Part shown: positions 32,763 through 41,104 of the stretch, in pieces | Layout: every line of letters starts with the position of its first letter | Position numbering within the stretch: position 1 is the stretch's first letter | NCBI GenBank assembly: GCA_910585625.1 | Contig: CAJUFQ010000024.1 | Location: 1 to 58,850 of the forward strand | Length of the DNA stretch: 58,850 nucleotides | Source of the DNA: an uncultured Lachnospiraceae bacterium | GTDB taxonomy: Bacteria > Bacillota > Clostridia > Lachnospirales > Lachnospiraceae | Reading direction: 5' to 3' | Position numbers and translations under genes: made by a program | The notes under the pieces: model-generated | Seen by the model: the letters and a program-made list of their open reading frames with translations, nothing else | What the model was told of the DNA's origin: nothing | Database searches by the model: none

Positions 32763-33400
32763 TAGAAGAGGAACGTTTAATCACGTACATCAACTCTCTT
32801 GACAGAGGCAATCCCCAATTTTTAGCGGAACTAGAAGAAGAAGCGCGTAATAACTATGTGCCTGTAATCCGACGGGAAACACAGAATCTTTTGAAACTCC
32901 TGCTTGCAATGAACCGCCCGGAACGTATTCTGGAGGTGGGGACTGCAGTGGGATTTTCCGCATTATTGATGGAATATTATAATCCCGCAGAGTGTAAAAT
33001 TACTACCATAGAGAATTATGGGAAAAGAATTCCTGTCGCCAGGGAAAATTTTATGCGCGCTGGCAAAGAGAATGTGATACAATTACTGGAAGGGGATGCA
33101 GGAGAAGTCATGAAAGGACTGGCAGGGCCCTTTGACTTTATTTTCATGGATGCGGCTAAGGGGCAGTATATCCATTTTCTCCCGGAGGTGCTGCGCCTGC
33201 TTAGGCCTGGCGGTATATTGGTCTCGGATAATGTGCTTCAGGATGGGGATATCCTGGAATCTCATTTTGCCGTGGCCAGGAGGAACCGAACCATCCATAA
33301 AAGAATGCGCAGTTACTTGTATGAGCTGACTCATAAGGATGAGCTGACAACCTGTGTGCTTCCCATCGGGGATGGGGTGACGGTTAGTGTGAGAATCTGA
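32759..33400 (+). CDS. trmR: O-methyltransferase, TrmR-like (tRNA 5-hydroxyuridine methyltransferase)
   Basis: The 213-residue SAM enzyme belongs to the YrrM/COMT-like methyltransferase_3 family (LEVGTAVGFSALLMEYYNP, FIFMDAAKGQYIHFLPEVL, GGILVSDNVLQDG). In Bacillus YrrM/TrmR methylates 5-hydroxyuridine at the tRNA wobble position to give mo5U. The following U32 gene matches the hydroxylating partner TrhP. Its ATG overlaps the MltG-like stop codon. Confidence 0.85.
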   Translation: MIEEERLITYINSLDRGNPQFLAELEEEARNNYVPVIRRETQNLLKLLLAMNRPERILEVGTAVGFSALLMEYYNPAECKITTIENYGKRIPVARENFMRAGKENVIQLLEGDAGEVMKGLAGPFDFIFMDAAKGQYIHFLPEVLRLLRPGGILVSDNVLQDGDILESHFAVARRNRTIHKRMRSYLYELTHKDELTTCVLPIGDGVTVSVRI

Positions 33401-33482
33401 CCTGAGGGAGAAATGCCATAGACAGCGAGAGCATGGGGACGCAGCGGCGTATCAGCAAAGGAAAAAATCTTTGGAGGGAATT

Positions 33483-34724
33483 ATGAAGAAACCGGAACTG
33501 CTTGTGCCGGCAAGCAGCCTTGAGGTATTGAAGATAGCCGTGATATTCGGCGCGGATGCCGTGTATATTGGCGGGGAGTCCTTTGGCCTGAGGGCGAAAG
33601 CGAAAAATTTTTCCATGGACGATATGCGAGAGGGCATTAGGTTTGCGCATGGACATGGAGTCAAGGTCTATGTGACAGCCAATATTTTAGCGCACAACGG
33701 GGATTTGGATGGCGTCAGGCATTACTTTAGCGAGCTGAAGGAGGTAAAGCCGGATGCGCTGATTATTTCTGACCCAGGAGTTTTTGCCATTGCTAAGGAG
33801 GTCTGCCCGGAGCTGGAGGTGCATATCTCCACGCAGGCTAATAATACGAATTACGGTACGTTCCGGTTCTGGCATAAGCTTGGGGCAAAGCGCGTGGTTT
33901 CTGCCAGGGAGCTGTCCCTTGCGGAGATAGCCACAATCCGTGAGAACATTCCGGAGGACTTGGAGATTGAGACGTTTATCCATGGCGCGATGTGTATTTC
34001 CTATTCCGGAAGATGCCTGTTAAGCAATTATTTTACCGGGAGGGATGCCAACCGAGGTGCATGTACCCACCCCTGCCGCTGGAAGTATGCGGTTATGGAG
34101 GAGAGCAGGCCGGGGGAGTATCTGCCGGTCTATGAGAATGAGAGGGGTACCTACATCTTCAATTCTAAGGATTTGTGCATGATTGAGCATATACCGCAGC
34201 TTGTGCAGGCTGGCATCGATAGTTTTAAAATCGAAGGAAGGATGAAGACTGCACTCTATGTAGCGACTGTGGCAAGGACTTACCGCAGGGCCATTGACGA
34301 CTATTTTGTCTCCAGGGAATTGTATGAGAAGCACATGCCCTGGTATTTAGGACAGATAGTGGGCTGTACCTATCGGCAGTTTACGACAGGTTTTTTCTTC
34401 GGGAAGCCGGATGAAAATACACAGATTTACGATAACAATACTTATGTGAAGGACTATACGTATCTGGGCATTGTAGGGGAGCATAATGACAAGGGCTACC
34501 GCATAGAGCAGAGGAATAAGTTTTCGGTGGGTGAGGAGATTGAGGTCATGAAGCCGAATGGCGAGAATCTGGCGGTTGTTGTAAAATCAATCCGTGATGC
34601 GGAGGGCAATGAGGTGGAGTCGGCGCCCCATCCCAAGCAAGTACTATATATAGATGTAGGACAACCGTTGACAACATTTGATATTTTGCGCAGGCAGGAA
34701 AAGGAGGAGCAGGCAGATGAATAA
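33483..34724 (+). CDS. U32-family protein, TrhP-like tRNA hydroxylation factor
   Basis: The 413-residue U32 protein has the hallmark ETFIHGAMCISYSGRCLLSN, the Cys-rich stretch RDANRGACTHPCRWKY and IDSFKIEGRMKTALYV. These were named collagenase-type peptidases, but YrrO/TrhP members act in prephenate-dependent 5-hydroxylation of wobble uridine. The neighbouring TrmR-like gene points to that role. TGGAGGG precedes the ATG at 33483. Confidence 0.88.
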   Translation: MKKPELLVPASSLEVLKIAVIFGADAVYIGGESFGLRAKAKNFSMDDMREGIRFAHGHGVKVYVTANILAHNGDLDGVRHYFSELKEVKPDALIISDPGVFAIAKEVCPELEVHISTQANNTNYGTFRFWHKLGAKRVVSARELSLAEIATIRENIPEDLEIETFIHGAMCISYSGRCLLSNYFTGRDANRGACTHPCRWKYAVMEESRPGEYLPVYENERGTYIFNSKDLCMIEHIPQLVQAGIDSFKIEGRMKTALYVATVARTYRRAIDDYFVSRELYEKHMPWYLGQIVGCTYRQFTTGFFFGKPDENTQIYDNNTYVKDYTYLGIVGEHNDKGYRIEQRNKFSVGEEIEVMKPNGENLAVVVKSIRDAEGNEVESAPHPKQVLYIDVGQPLTTFDILRRQEKEEQADE

Positions 34725-35775
34725 GGAAAGATATGTAGCGTATGTAGGGACGTATACCCATGGAACCAGTATCGGCATCCATATTTATGATATGGATGTG
34801 GAAACCGGAAAAATGACGGAACGGAAGGTGGTTCCTATCAGCAACCCTTCGGATTTAACTGTCTCAGCCAATGGGAAGTTTCTTTATTCCATAGCCGACG
34901 AGGGCGTGGCGGCATTCCGTATCCTTGAGGATGGAGATTTGGAACCTATCAATGAGAAGTGGATTGGCGGTATGCGCGGGTGCTATGTGTCTGTGGATAA
35001 AGAGAATCGCTATCTGTTTGTGGGGGGCTACCATGACGGCAGGGTTTCGATGATGAGGCTGAACGAGGACGGCAGTATTGAAGGGATTGCAGACGGCATT
35101 TTCCATACAGGCATGGGCAGAAGCATTGCGGAACATAATTACCGCCCCCATGTCAACTGCGTGGAGCTAACGCCATGGCAGAGATATCTCTGCGCTGTAG
35201 ACGGCGGGCTGGATCATGTGAAGATATATGAGATTGATTATGAGAAAGGCAAGCTGAAGCTAGCCGATATCATCCGCTCACCCTTGGATTCTTCTCCCCG
35301 CATGATTCGTTTCAGTAAGGCAGGAGATTACGCTTACGTTTTGTGTGAAGAAAGTAATGAAATCAATGTATACCGATATGAGTGTGCCCCGGAAGGCCCG
35401 GTATTTGAGGAAATCCAGACGGTACCTACAGTCAATAAAGAAGATGGCCGCAACGGCTGCGCTGCGTCAGGTATGGAAATCAGCGCGGATGGGAAATATC
35501 TGTTCTGTTCCAATGCCGGGGCCAATTCTGTGAGGATATATGCGATTGATGAGCAAAGTGGGAAATTGGAGGCGGTGTGTGAGTCTAAGATCAGCGGGGA
35601 TTACCCCAAAGCCATTGCCATCTTCCCAGACGGCAGGCATTTTGTCAGCCTGAACCATGATACCAGTGAGATAACAACCTTTCAGGTTGATTATGACAAG
35701 AAATATTTCCTGATGATGGAGAAGCCGATTTCCATCGACCAGCCGAACTGCATACACATCCATAAGCTGGTGTAA
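34717..35775 (+). CDS. Lactonase family (6-phosphogluconolactonase-like) beta-propeller protein
   Basis: The 352-residue protein resembles the YkgB/Pgl lactonase family, a seven-bladed propeller: YVGTYTHGTSIGIHIYDMD, NPSDLTVSANGKFLYS, HVNCVELTPWQRYLCAVD and the ending FLMMEKPISIDQPNCI. It may hydrolyse 6-phosphogluconolactone; other lactones are possible. It starts inside the last codons of the U32 gene (8-bp overlap), with AAAGGAGGAG upstream, so the two are coupled. Confidence 0.82.
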   Translation: MNKERYVAYVGTYTHGTSIGIHIYDMDVETGKMTERKVVPISNPSDLTVSANGKFLYSIADEGVAAFRILEDGDLEPINEKWIGGMRGCYVSVDKENRYLFVGGYHDGRVSMMRLNEDGSIEGIADGIFHTGMGRSIAEHNYRPHVNCVELTPWQRYLCAVDGGLDHVKIYEIDYEKGKLKLADIIRSPLDSSPRMIRFSKAGDYAYVLCEESNEINVYRYECAPEGPVFEEIQTVPTVNKEDGRNGCAASGMEISADGKYLFCSNAGANSVRIYAIDEQSGKLEAVCESKISGDYPKAIAIFPDGRHFVSLNHDTSEITTFQVDYDKKYFLMMEKPISIDQPNCIHIHKLV

Positions 35776-35817
35776 AGGCTGAGTTGTTTTTCCGTCTTGT
35801 GTTTCGTAGTTTTATGA

Positions 35818-35861
35818 TGTTGCTCTGTAACGGATTACCAGTTATGGGGCAGCATTTTTTT
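35818..35861 (+). terminator. Terminator of the ireB-pgl run
   Basis: TGTTGCTC (35818-35825) pairs with GGGCAGCA (35847-35854) through 8 bp including G:T pairs, followed by seven T. Confidence 0.65.
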
Positions 35862-35950
35862 ATCTTATAGGAAAGAGCCTGTATGAATAAAATGTTCTGC
35901 CAGAAGTAGGAGTTAAAGGAGAAGCATATAGTAGTATATATAAGATATTT

Positions 35951-35979
35951 TTGACAATAGGAGATAAAGATGATAATCT
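35951..35979 (+). promoter_or_regulatory. Promoter of the AAA-RloB cassette
   Basis: TTGACA (35951-35956), 17 bp, TAATCT (35974-35979), 71 bp before the AAA gene. The region is AT-rich. An open frame of about 60 codons without a clear start (from about 35894 into the AAA gene) also crosses this segment and may be a remnant or chance. Confidence 0.65.
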
Positions 35980-36050
35980 AGAACAGAAATCAATTTGTTT
36001 TGGGAAAAAATTACTGGAATTGCCATTAATAGCATTTGGAGGTAGGATAT

Positions 36051-37289
36051 ATGCTGATACAATATGCTGTAGCGAATTACAAGTCCATCAAAGAAGAAAT
36101 TGTCATTAATTTTTCGGTGTTGGATAAAAATATAGAATTTGGAGGGGTAGTAAATGAGGACGGATTGGAATATCCTATCCATAAATGCATTGGCCTGTTG
36201 GGACCGAATGCCAGCGGAAAAAGCAATATTATTGCCTCGTTGTTTTTCTCTCTAAAATTTATTAATTCTACGATAGAGAGAAAAGAGAAAGCCAGAATTA
36301 AGACGGAAAGGTTTATGTTTGACAAAAAATGCAGGGAAGGAGCATCTTCGTTTGAATTCATTTTTTATGAGAAGGGAACAAAGTATGTTTATGGTTTTTC
36401 GGTAGATACAGAGCGAGTGTTGGAAGAGTATCTGTTGGCATACTATTCGAAAAAAGAGACGACTGTGTTTGAGAGAGGGGGAGAAGGCGAGGAATATAAT
36501 TTTAGGGGCAATGATGTTAAATTTCAGACGGAAGTCTCAAAAAAAACCAATATCAATAGATTATATCTTCCGATTGCGGCAGAGTGGGGATATGAAAAAG
36601 CTAAGATTCCTTATAAATGGTTCGAAAAAATGTTCCGTCAATATGAGGATATGAATATCAGCCAGGTGATAGCTGATGTTCTGAAGAATGATTTGCAAAA
36701 AGAAATATTGTTAAAATCTCTTGCTAAGGCAGATTTTAACATTGAAGATATTTATGTCAAAAGCAGGAAATTGGAGAAGAGGCATAGAGATGCCCTGGTA
36801 TATTTCCTTTCACAAATAGTCGGGGAAGGGGATTTGCCGGAAGACCTAATTCCTGAGGATACGCCAATGATTTGGATTACCCACGCCACGCAGGGGGGAG
36901 AAACATTTGATATTGAACTCAATGATGACTCGTCTGGTACGCGTGACCTGATTGATAATATAGCCGAGCTGCTTTTTATTAATGAGGAAGGAGGTCTTTT
37001 TATTGAAGATGAGTTTGGGAGAAATTACCATACAAAACTTACCGAGTATTTTTTAGAACTGTTTATGGGAGAGTCCGTGAACAAAGGGAAAGTACAATTA
37101 TTATTCAGCACACATGATACGAAGGTGTTGAATTTGTTAAGGCCGGAGCAGATTTATTTAGTAGATAAAGATGAAAACGGGGCTACTTATGTAAAATTAC
37201 TGGATGATTATTTAATCCGCGAGAGGGATAACATTGAGTTAGGATATCTGAAAGGGAGATATGGGGCAGTTCCGGATATCAAGGGGTAA
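36051..37289 (+). CDS. AAA_15/AAA_21-type ATPase, RloA/AbiLi-like
   Basis: The 412-residue protein is an ABC-like AAA ATPase of the COG1106 type. It begins with the family N-terminus (FxVxNYKSIKEE form: YAVANYKSIKEEIVINFS). Walker A is GPNASGKS (51-58), a signature-like SSGTRDL follows, Walker B-like acidic GGLFIEDEF comes later, and the switch histidine is in LLFSTHDTKVLNLL. Such ATPases are sensor or motor halves of phage-defence pairs. The next gene, 3 bp away, encodes a RloB-like protein. The pair is AT-richer than its neighbours, suggesting horizontal origin. I start at 36051, 8 bp after GGAGG; a TTG at 36036 would overlap that site. Confidence 0.85.
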   Translation: MLIQYAVANYKSIKEEIVINFSVLDKNIEFGGVVNEDGLEYPIHKCIGLLGPNASGKSNIIASLFFSLKFINSTIERKEKARIKTERFMFDKKCREGASSFEFIFYEKGTKYVYGFSVDTERVLEEYLLAYYSKKETTVFERGGEGEEYNFRGNDVKFQTEVSKKTNINRLYLPIAAEWGYEKAKIPYKWFEKMFRQYEDMNISQVIADVLKNDLQKEILLKSLAKADFNIEDIYVKSRKLEKRHRDALVYFLSQIVGEGDLPEDLIPEDTPMIWITHATQGGETFDIELNDDSSGTRDLIDNIAELLFINEEGGLFIEDEFGRNYHTKLTEYFLELFMGESVNKGKVQLLFSTHDTKVLNLLRPEQIYLVDKDENGATYVKLLDDYLIRERDNIELGYLKGRYGAVPDIKG

Positions 37290-37292
37290 AAT

Positions 37293-37934
37293 ATGCGTAC
37301 AAGAGGGAAAGAACAAAAAGGTAAAAATACAAAAGAAAAACCTTGTAAAATATATATTTTTACAGAAGGCGATACAGAAAAGATTTATCTGCAGCATTAT
37401 GAGAGCAAGAAAAAGGGGATAAAGGTGATATCTGTTGATTCCGGGCATACAGATGCTATCGGAATCGTAAAGTTTGCAAAAAGATTTATTGACGAGCATG
37501 AAGTCGATGTAGAGCTTGGGGATAAATGCTATTGCGTGTTTGACTCAGACCCAAAGTCAAATACTGATATTAATCAAGCGTTTAATCTTGTGTGGGGATA
37601 TAAGCATAAAGGATTAGAGTGTATTTTTTCAAACCCCTCACTTGAGATTTGGTTTATCCTGCATTATCGAAAAGCGCCATATGGAAAGAGTGCGGATGAG
37701 GTAAAGAAGATAGTAAAAGATTTGGTGAGAGATGTTGAACCAGAATACAAAGAGACGACAGATATTTTTAATATTTTGCTCGATAAGCAGGACAAGGCAT
37801 TGAAAGAGGCCTTGCTATTACATAAGGAACAGGAGAAGGTTCATGAGAGAGTTTTTTCGCATGAGTGTAATCCTTATACGAACATATTTGAATTTATTAA
37901 ATATATCAGAGGAATAAAGAAAGACGTGAGATAA
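37293..37934 (+). CDS. RloB-domain protein, TOPRIM-like (AbiLii-like)
   Basis: The 213-residue protein shows the RloB pattern: a basic N-terminus, the acidic FTEGDTEKIYL (Glu25), FDSDPKSN (Asp84 and Asp86) and SNPSLEIWFILHY. A Glu followed by DxD is the TOPRIM metal-site arrangement, so it may cut DNA or RNA. RloB was named from restriction-linked orfs of Campylobacter, and the AAA-RloB pair occurs in AbiL-type abortive infection. I infer the same kind of role here: the ATPase senses phage and RloB acts as toxin. It is translationally linked to the ATPase gene (3-bp gap). The repeat element begins 4 bp after its stop. Confidence 0.85.
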   Translation: MRTRGKEQKGKNTKEKPCKIYIFTEGDTEKIYLQHYESKKKGIKVISVDSGHTDAIGIVKFAKRFIDEHEVDVELGDKCYCVFDSDPKSNTDINQAFNLVWGYKHKGLECIFSNPSLEIWFILHYRKAPYGKSADEVKKIVKDLVRDVEPEYKETTDIFNILLDKQDKALKEALLLHKEQEKVHERVFSHECNPYTNIFEFIKYIRGIKKDVR

Positions 37935-37938
37935 AGAA

Positions 37939-38043
37939 GACTGTCGCACGAATATATTTACTCGTTCAAAAGGTCTTGCCGCTTTTGCGGCAAAGTCAGA
38001 ATGCACAAATCTATACCTTGTAATTTATGTTAGTGCGACAGTC
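37939..38043. mobile_element. 105-bp MITE-like inverted-repeat element
   Basis: The terminal inverted repeats are GACTGTCGCAC (37939-37949) and GTGCGACAGTC (38033-38043). They continue imperfectly inward (AATATATTTA versus the reverse of TAATTTATGT). The centre has a small stem TTGCCGC-TTTT-GCGGCAA. It encodes nothing. A decayed relative lies at 8461-8522. It fills the gap between the convergent RloB and aroC genes and could also act as a terminator. No target duplication is obvious. Confidence 0.65.
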
Positions 38044-38063
38044 CGCTTATCAAGCGTTCAAAA

Positions 38064-39206
38064 CTAATACAACGTTTCCAGATTCTCCATTTTTGCGCCC
38101 GTATTTTCCAGTATCAGGTCTAAAACCGTCAGGGCGGCCATGCATTCCACGACAACGACGGCCCGCGGTACGATGATGGGATCGTGCCGCCCATGGATGG
38201 CGATGGTAATGTCTTCCTGGGCGTTATTGACAGTCTGCTGCGTGGAAGCAATCGAAGGCGTAGGTTTGAACGCGGTACGGAAAATGATAGGCGCGCCGTT
38301 GCTGATGCCGCCCAAGATGCCGCCGGCATGGTTTGTAGTAAAAGAAGCTTTCCCATGTTCCATGCGCATTGCATCGTTGTTCTGCGAACCTTTGGCAGAA
38401 GCGGCCGCAAAGCCGTCGCCGATTTCAAAGCCTTTGACTGCTCCGATGGAAAACATCGCCTTTGCCAAGTTTGCGTCAAGTTTGTCAAATACGGGTTCTC
38501 CGATACCGGCAGGAACCCCGGTTATAATCCCTTCCACAATCCCTCCGGCGGAATCTTGCTGCCGCAGGCAATCCTCCAGGTATTCCTGGGCTTTTTGGGA
38601 AGAAATGCTGTCCGGCATATAAAGCGGGTCTGACAGGATGCGTTTGCGAATATCTGCAAAAGAGCCGTTAGTATGCTGCGAAGCGGCAGTAATCAGGTCT
38701 TCTGCGGCCAGTGGAACTGAGACAGGGCCAATGGCGCGCGAATACGTCAGGAAGGATATCCCAAGCTGGTTTAAGATTTTTACAGCAACCGCGCCAGCGG
38801 CAACCCTTCCGGCGGTTTCGCGCCCGGAGGAACGACCGCCGCCCCGGTAATCGCGGAACCCATATTTTTCATCAAAGGTGTAGTCTGCGTGCCCGGGACG
38901 GTAGTAAGTGGCAATATCCCCATAATCCCGGGAGCGTTGATCTTGGTTGAAAATTACCAGGCTGACAGGGGTTCCGGTTGTACGTCCTTTGAAGACCCCG
39001 GAGAGGATTTCCGCTTTGTCGCCTTCTTTGCGGGCAGTCGCATACCTTGACTGTCCGGGTTTCCTCCTGTCTAAAAATTTCTGTATATCGGCTTCATCAA
39101 GGGGAAGGCCTGCAGGGCAGCCGTTGATGACCACGCCGATGCCCTTTCCGTGGGATTCCCCCCAAGTAGTAATCTGAAAATGTTTCCCAATTGTTGAGCC
39201 AGCCAT
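38064..39206 (-). CDS. aroC: Chorismate synthase
   Basis: The 380-residue enzyme converts EPSP to chorismate, using reduced FMN. Motifs are TWGESHGKGIGVVINGCPAG, RRKPGQSRYATARKE, the GRSSGRETAGRVAAG segment and the C-terminal RHDPIIVPRAV. AGGAGGTTCCT precedes the ATG. It is a single leftward gene, diverging from tgt. A -10 TATAAT (minus strand, 39253-39248) lies upstream with a weak TTTCCA -35. Confidence 0.97.
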   Translation of the reverse strand: MAGSTIGKHFQITTWGESHGKGIGVVINGCPAGLPLDEADIQKFLDRRKPGQSRYATARKEGDKAEILSGVFKGRTTGTPVSLVIFNQDQRSRDYGDIATYYRPGHADYTFDEKYGFRDYRGGGRSSGRETAGRVAAGAVAVKILNQLGISFLTYSRAIGPVSVPLAAEDLITAASQHTNGSFADIRKRILSDPLYMPDSISSQKAQEYLEDCLRQQDSAGGIVEGIITGVPAGIGEPVFDKLDANLAKAMFSIGAVKGFEIGDGFAAASAKGSQNNDAMRMEHGKASFTTNHAGGILGGISNGAPIIFRTAFKPTPSIASTQQTVNNAQEDITIAIHGRHDPIIVPRAVVVVECMAALTVLDLILENTGAKMENLETLY

Positions 39207-39287
39207 AGGAACCTCCTAAAAATAATAAGTTTCGTTATCCTTGTACCATTATAGTCAAAGTCTAGGGAAATGGAAAGCACTTTTTGC

Positions 39288-39316
39288 TTGAGAAACAAAA
39301 ATAAATCTGTTATACT
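39288..39316 (+). promoter_or_regulatory. Promoter of tgt
   Basis: TTGAGA (39288-39293), 17 bp, TATACT (39311-39316), 73 bp before the start. It faces the weaker aroC promoter in the same spacer. Confidence 0.7.
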
Positions 39317-39389
39317 TTGTTCGGTCATCACGTAAGTTTCTGCCGTACGGACGGCAAACGCAGATTTAGATTCAGAAAGGAAATATCTT

Positions 39390-40514
39390 ATGTATAGATT
39401 GTTGAAACAGGAAGGGCGTGCGAAACGCGGGGAATTTGAGACAGTACACGGCACGATACAGACGCCGGTATTTATGAACGTGGGGACGGTGGCGGCAATC
39501 AAGGGTGCGGTATCGACGCAGGATCTTCTTGAAATTAAGACCCAGGTTCAGCTCTCCAACACTTACCACCTCCATGTGCGTCCAGGGGATGATGTGGTGA
39601 AGAAGATGGGAGGACTTCATAAATTTATGGTTTGGGACAGGCCAATCCTTACGGATTCCGGCGGTTTCCAGGTATTTTCCCTTGCCGGGCTTCGCAAAAT
39701 TAAGGAGGAAGGCGTATACTTCAATTCCCATATCGACGGAAAGAAGATTTTCATGGGTCCTGAGGAGAGCATGCAGATTCAGTCCAACCTTGCTTCTACG
39801 ATTGCCATGGCGTTTGACGAGTGTCCCTCAAGTGTGGCTGAACGCCCTTATGTGGAAGCTTCCGTAGCACGGACGACCAGGTGGCTGAGACGCTGCAAGC
39901 AGGAGATGGCGCGCCTGAATGGCATGGAGACGACCATCAATCAGCGGCAGATGCTGTTCGGCATCAACCAGGGGGCGATATTTGACGATATCCGTATTGA
40001 CCATGCCAAAGCAATCGCCGAGCTTGAGTTGGATGGCTATGCCATCGGAGGGCTTGCAGTGGGTGAGAGCCATGAGGAAATGTATCATATCCTGGATGTG
40101 ACTGTGCCGTATCTGCCAATAGAGAAACCTACGTATCTAATGGGAGTCGGGACTCCGGCAAATATCCTTGAGGGCGTGGAGCGCGGCGTGGACTTTTTTG
40201 ACTGCGTGTACCCCAGCCGCAATGGCCGTCACGGCCATGTCTATACCAACCAGGGGAAGCTGAACCTTTTCAACCGGAAGTTTGAGCTGGATGGGCAACC
40301 TATCGAGGAGGGGTGCCAGTGTCCGGCATGCCGCCACTACAGCAGAGCCTATATCCGTCATCTGCTCAAAGCCAGGGAAATGCTGGGTATGCGCCTCTGC
40401 GTACTTCATAACCTATATTTTTATAATACGATGATGGAGGAAATCAGGGACGCCCTGGATGCGGGGAGGTTCCATTCTTATAAAGAGGAGAAGCTATACC
40501 AGATGCGGACATAA
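39390..40514 (+). CDS. tgt: tRNA-guanine(34) transglycosylase
   Basis: The 374-residue enzyme exchanges G34 of GUN-anticodon tRNAs for preQ1 or queuine. Visible features are TDSGGFQVFSLA (substrate Asp), GINQGAIFDDIR, GGLAVGES, DCVYPSRNGRHG (nucleophile Asp) and the zinc site CQCPACRHYSRAYIRHL. GAAAGGAAA precedes the ATG. Its pairing with yajC downstream is common in bacteria. Confidence 0.97.
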   Translation: MYRLLKQEGRAKRGEFETVHGTIQTPVFMNVGTVAAIKGAVSTQDLLEIKTQVQLSNTYHLHVRPGDDVVKKMGGLHKFMVWDRPILTDSGGFQVFSLAGLRKIKEEGVYFNSHIDGKKIFMGPEESMQIQSNLASTIAMAFDECPSSVAERPYVEASVARTTRWLRRCKQEMARLNGMETTINQRQMLFGINQGAIFDDIRIDHAKAIAELELDGYAIGGLAVGESHEEMYHILDVTVPYLPIEKPTYLMGVGTPANILEGVERGVDFFDCVYPSRNGRHGHVYTNQGKLNLFNRKFELDGQPIEEGCQCPACRHYSRAYIRHLLKAREMLGMRLCVLHNLYFYNTMMEEIRDALDAGRFHSYKEEKLYQMRT

Positions 40515-40603
40515 CGTGTCGGCCTGTTGCCAGCCTGGTTTTCCCCGCTGCATTCTGTCTGGCTGAGCTGTTACTGAAATTTTTATAAAATGCAGGAAAA
40601 CAC

Positions 40604-40632
40604 TTGCCCTGGTGTGTCATTTTGTGTAAAAT
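40604..40632 (+). promoter_or_regulatory. Promoter of yajC
   Basis: TTGCCC (40604-40609), 17 bp, TAAAAT (40627-40632), 65 bp before the start. yajC may thus be transcribed apart from tgt. Confidence 0.65.
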
Positions 40633-40696
40633 AGTATAAGCGCGTAAATTTTCGCGGAAAATGGTCTGAATAGAAAGAGAAGCAGGAGGAAAGAAT

Positions 40697-41020
40697 ATGT
40701 CCATTTTAGCAGCAGCAGATGCGGGAAGCATGTCTGGATTTTCCCTTATCTGGATTGTAGTAATGTTAGTAGCTCTTTATTTCATGATGATCCGTCCGCA
40801 GCAGAAGGAGACGAAGAGGAAGAATGCCATGCTCTCAGAGCTTGCGGTAGGCGATACGATTTTGACGACTAGTGGTTTTTTCGGAACCGTCATTGATATC
40901 ACGGAAGACACCATTATCGTAGAGTTCGGAAGCAACAAGAATTGCCGTATCCCCATGCAGAAATCTGCCATTGCCATGGTAGAAAAGCCAGAAGATGCGG
41001 TGGAAAAAGAAGGTAAGTAG
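40697..41020 (+). CDS. yajC: Preprotein translocase subunit YajC
   Basis: The 107-residue protein has a short N-terminus, one membrane helix (FSLIWIVVMLVALYFMMI) followed by RPQQKETKRKNAMLSEL, and LAVGDTILTTSGFFGTVI in the cytoplasmic part. It is an accessory part of the SecDF-YajC complex. CAGGAGG precedes the start. Confidence 0.95.
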   Translation: MSILAAADAGSMSGFSLIWIVVMLVALYFMMIRPQQKETKRKNAMLSELAVGDTILTTSGFFGTVIDITEDTIIVEFGSNKNCRIPMQKSAIAMVEKPEDAVEKEGK

Positions 41021-41021
41021 G

Positions 41022-41077
41022 AATGCTCCGCAACTTGTTGCGGGGCATTTATCCTATCCCTTGGGGCCAGGATAAAT
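41022..41077 (+). promoter_or_regulatory. Two overlapping hairpins in front of leuB
   Basis: Hairpin one (41022-41049) pairs AATGCTCCGCAA with TTGCGGGGCATT around CTTG and probably ends yajC transcription. Hairpin two (41047-41077) pairs ATTTATCC with GGATAAAT and shares the ATT with the first. They cannot fully form together. The second ends 18 bp before the leuB ribosome site, so an attenuator-like role is possible but unproven. Confidence 0.5.
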
Positions 41078-41104
41078 GGTTTTGATGCGTTTAAGGAGGA
41101 TATT

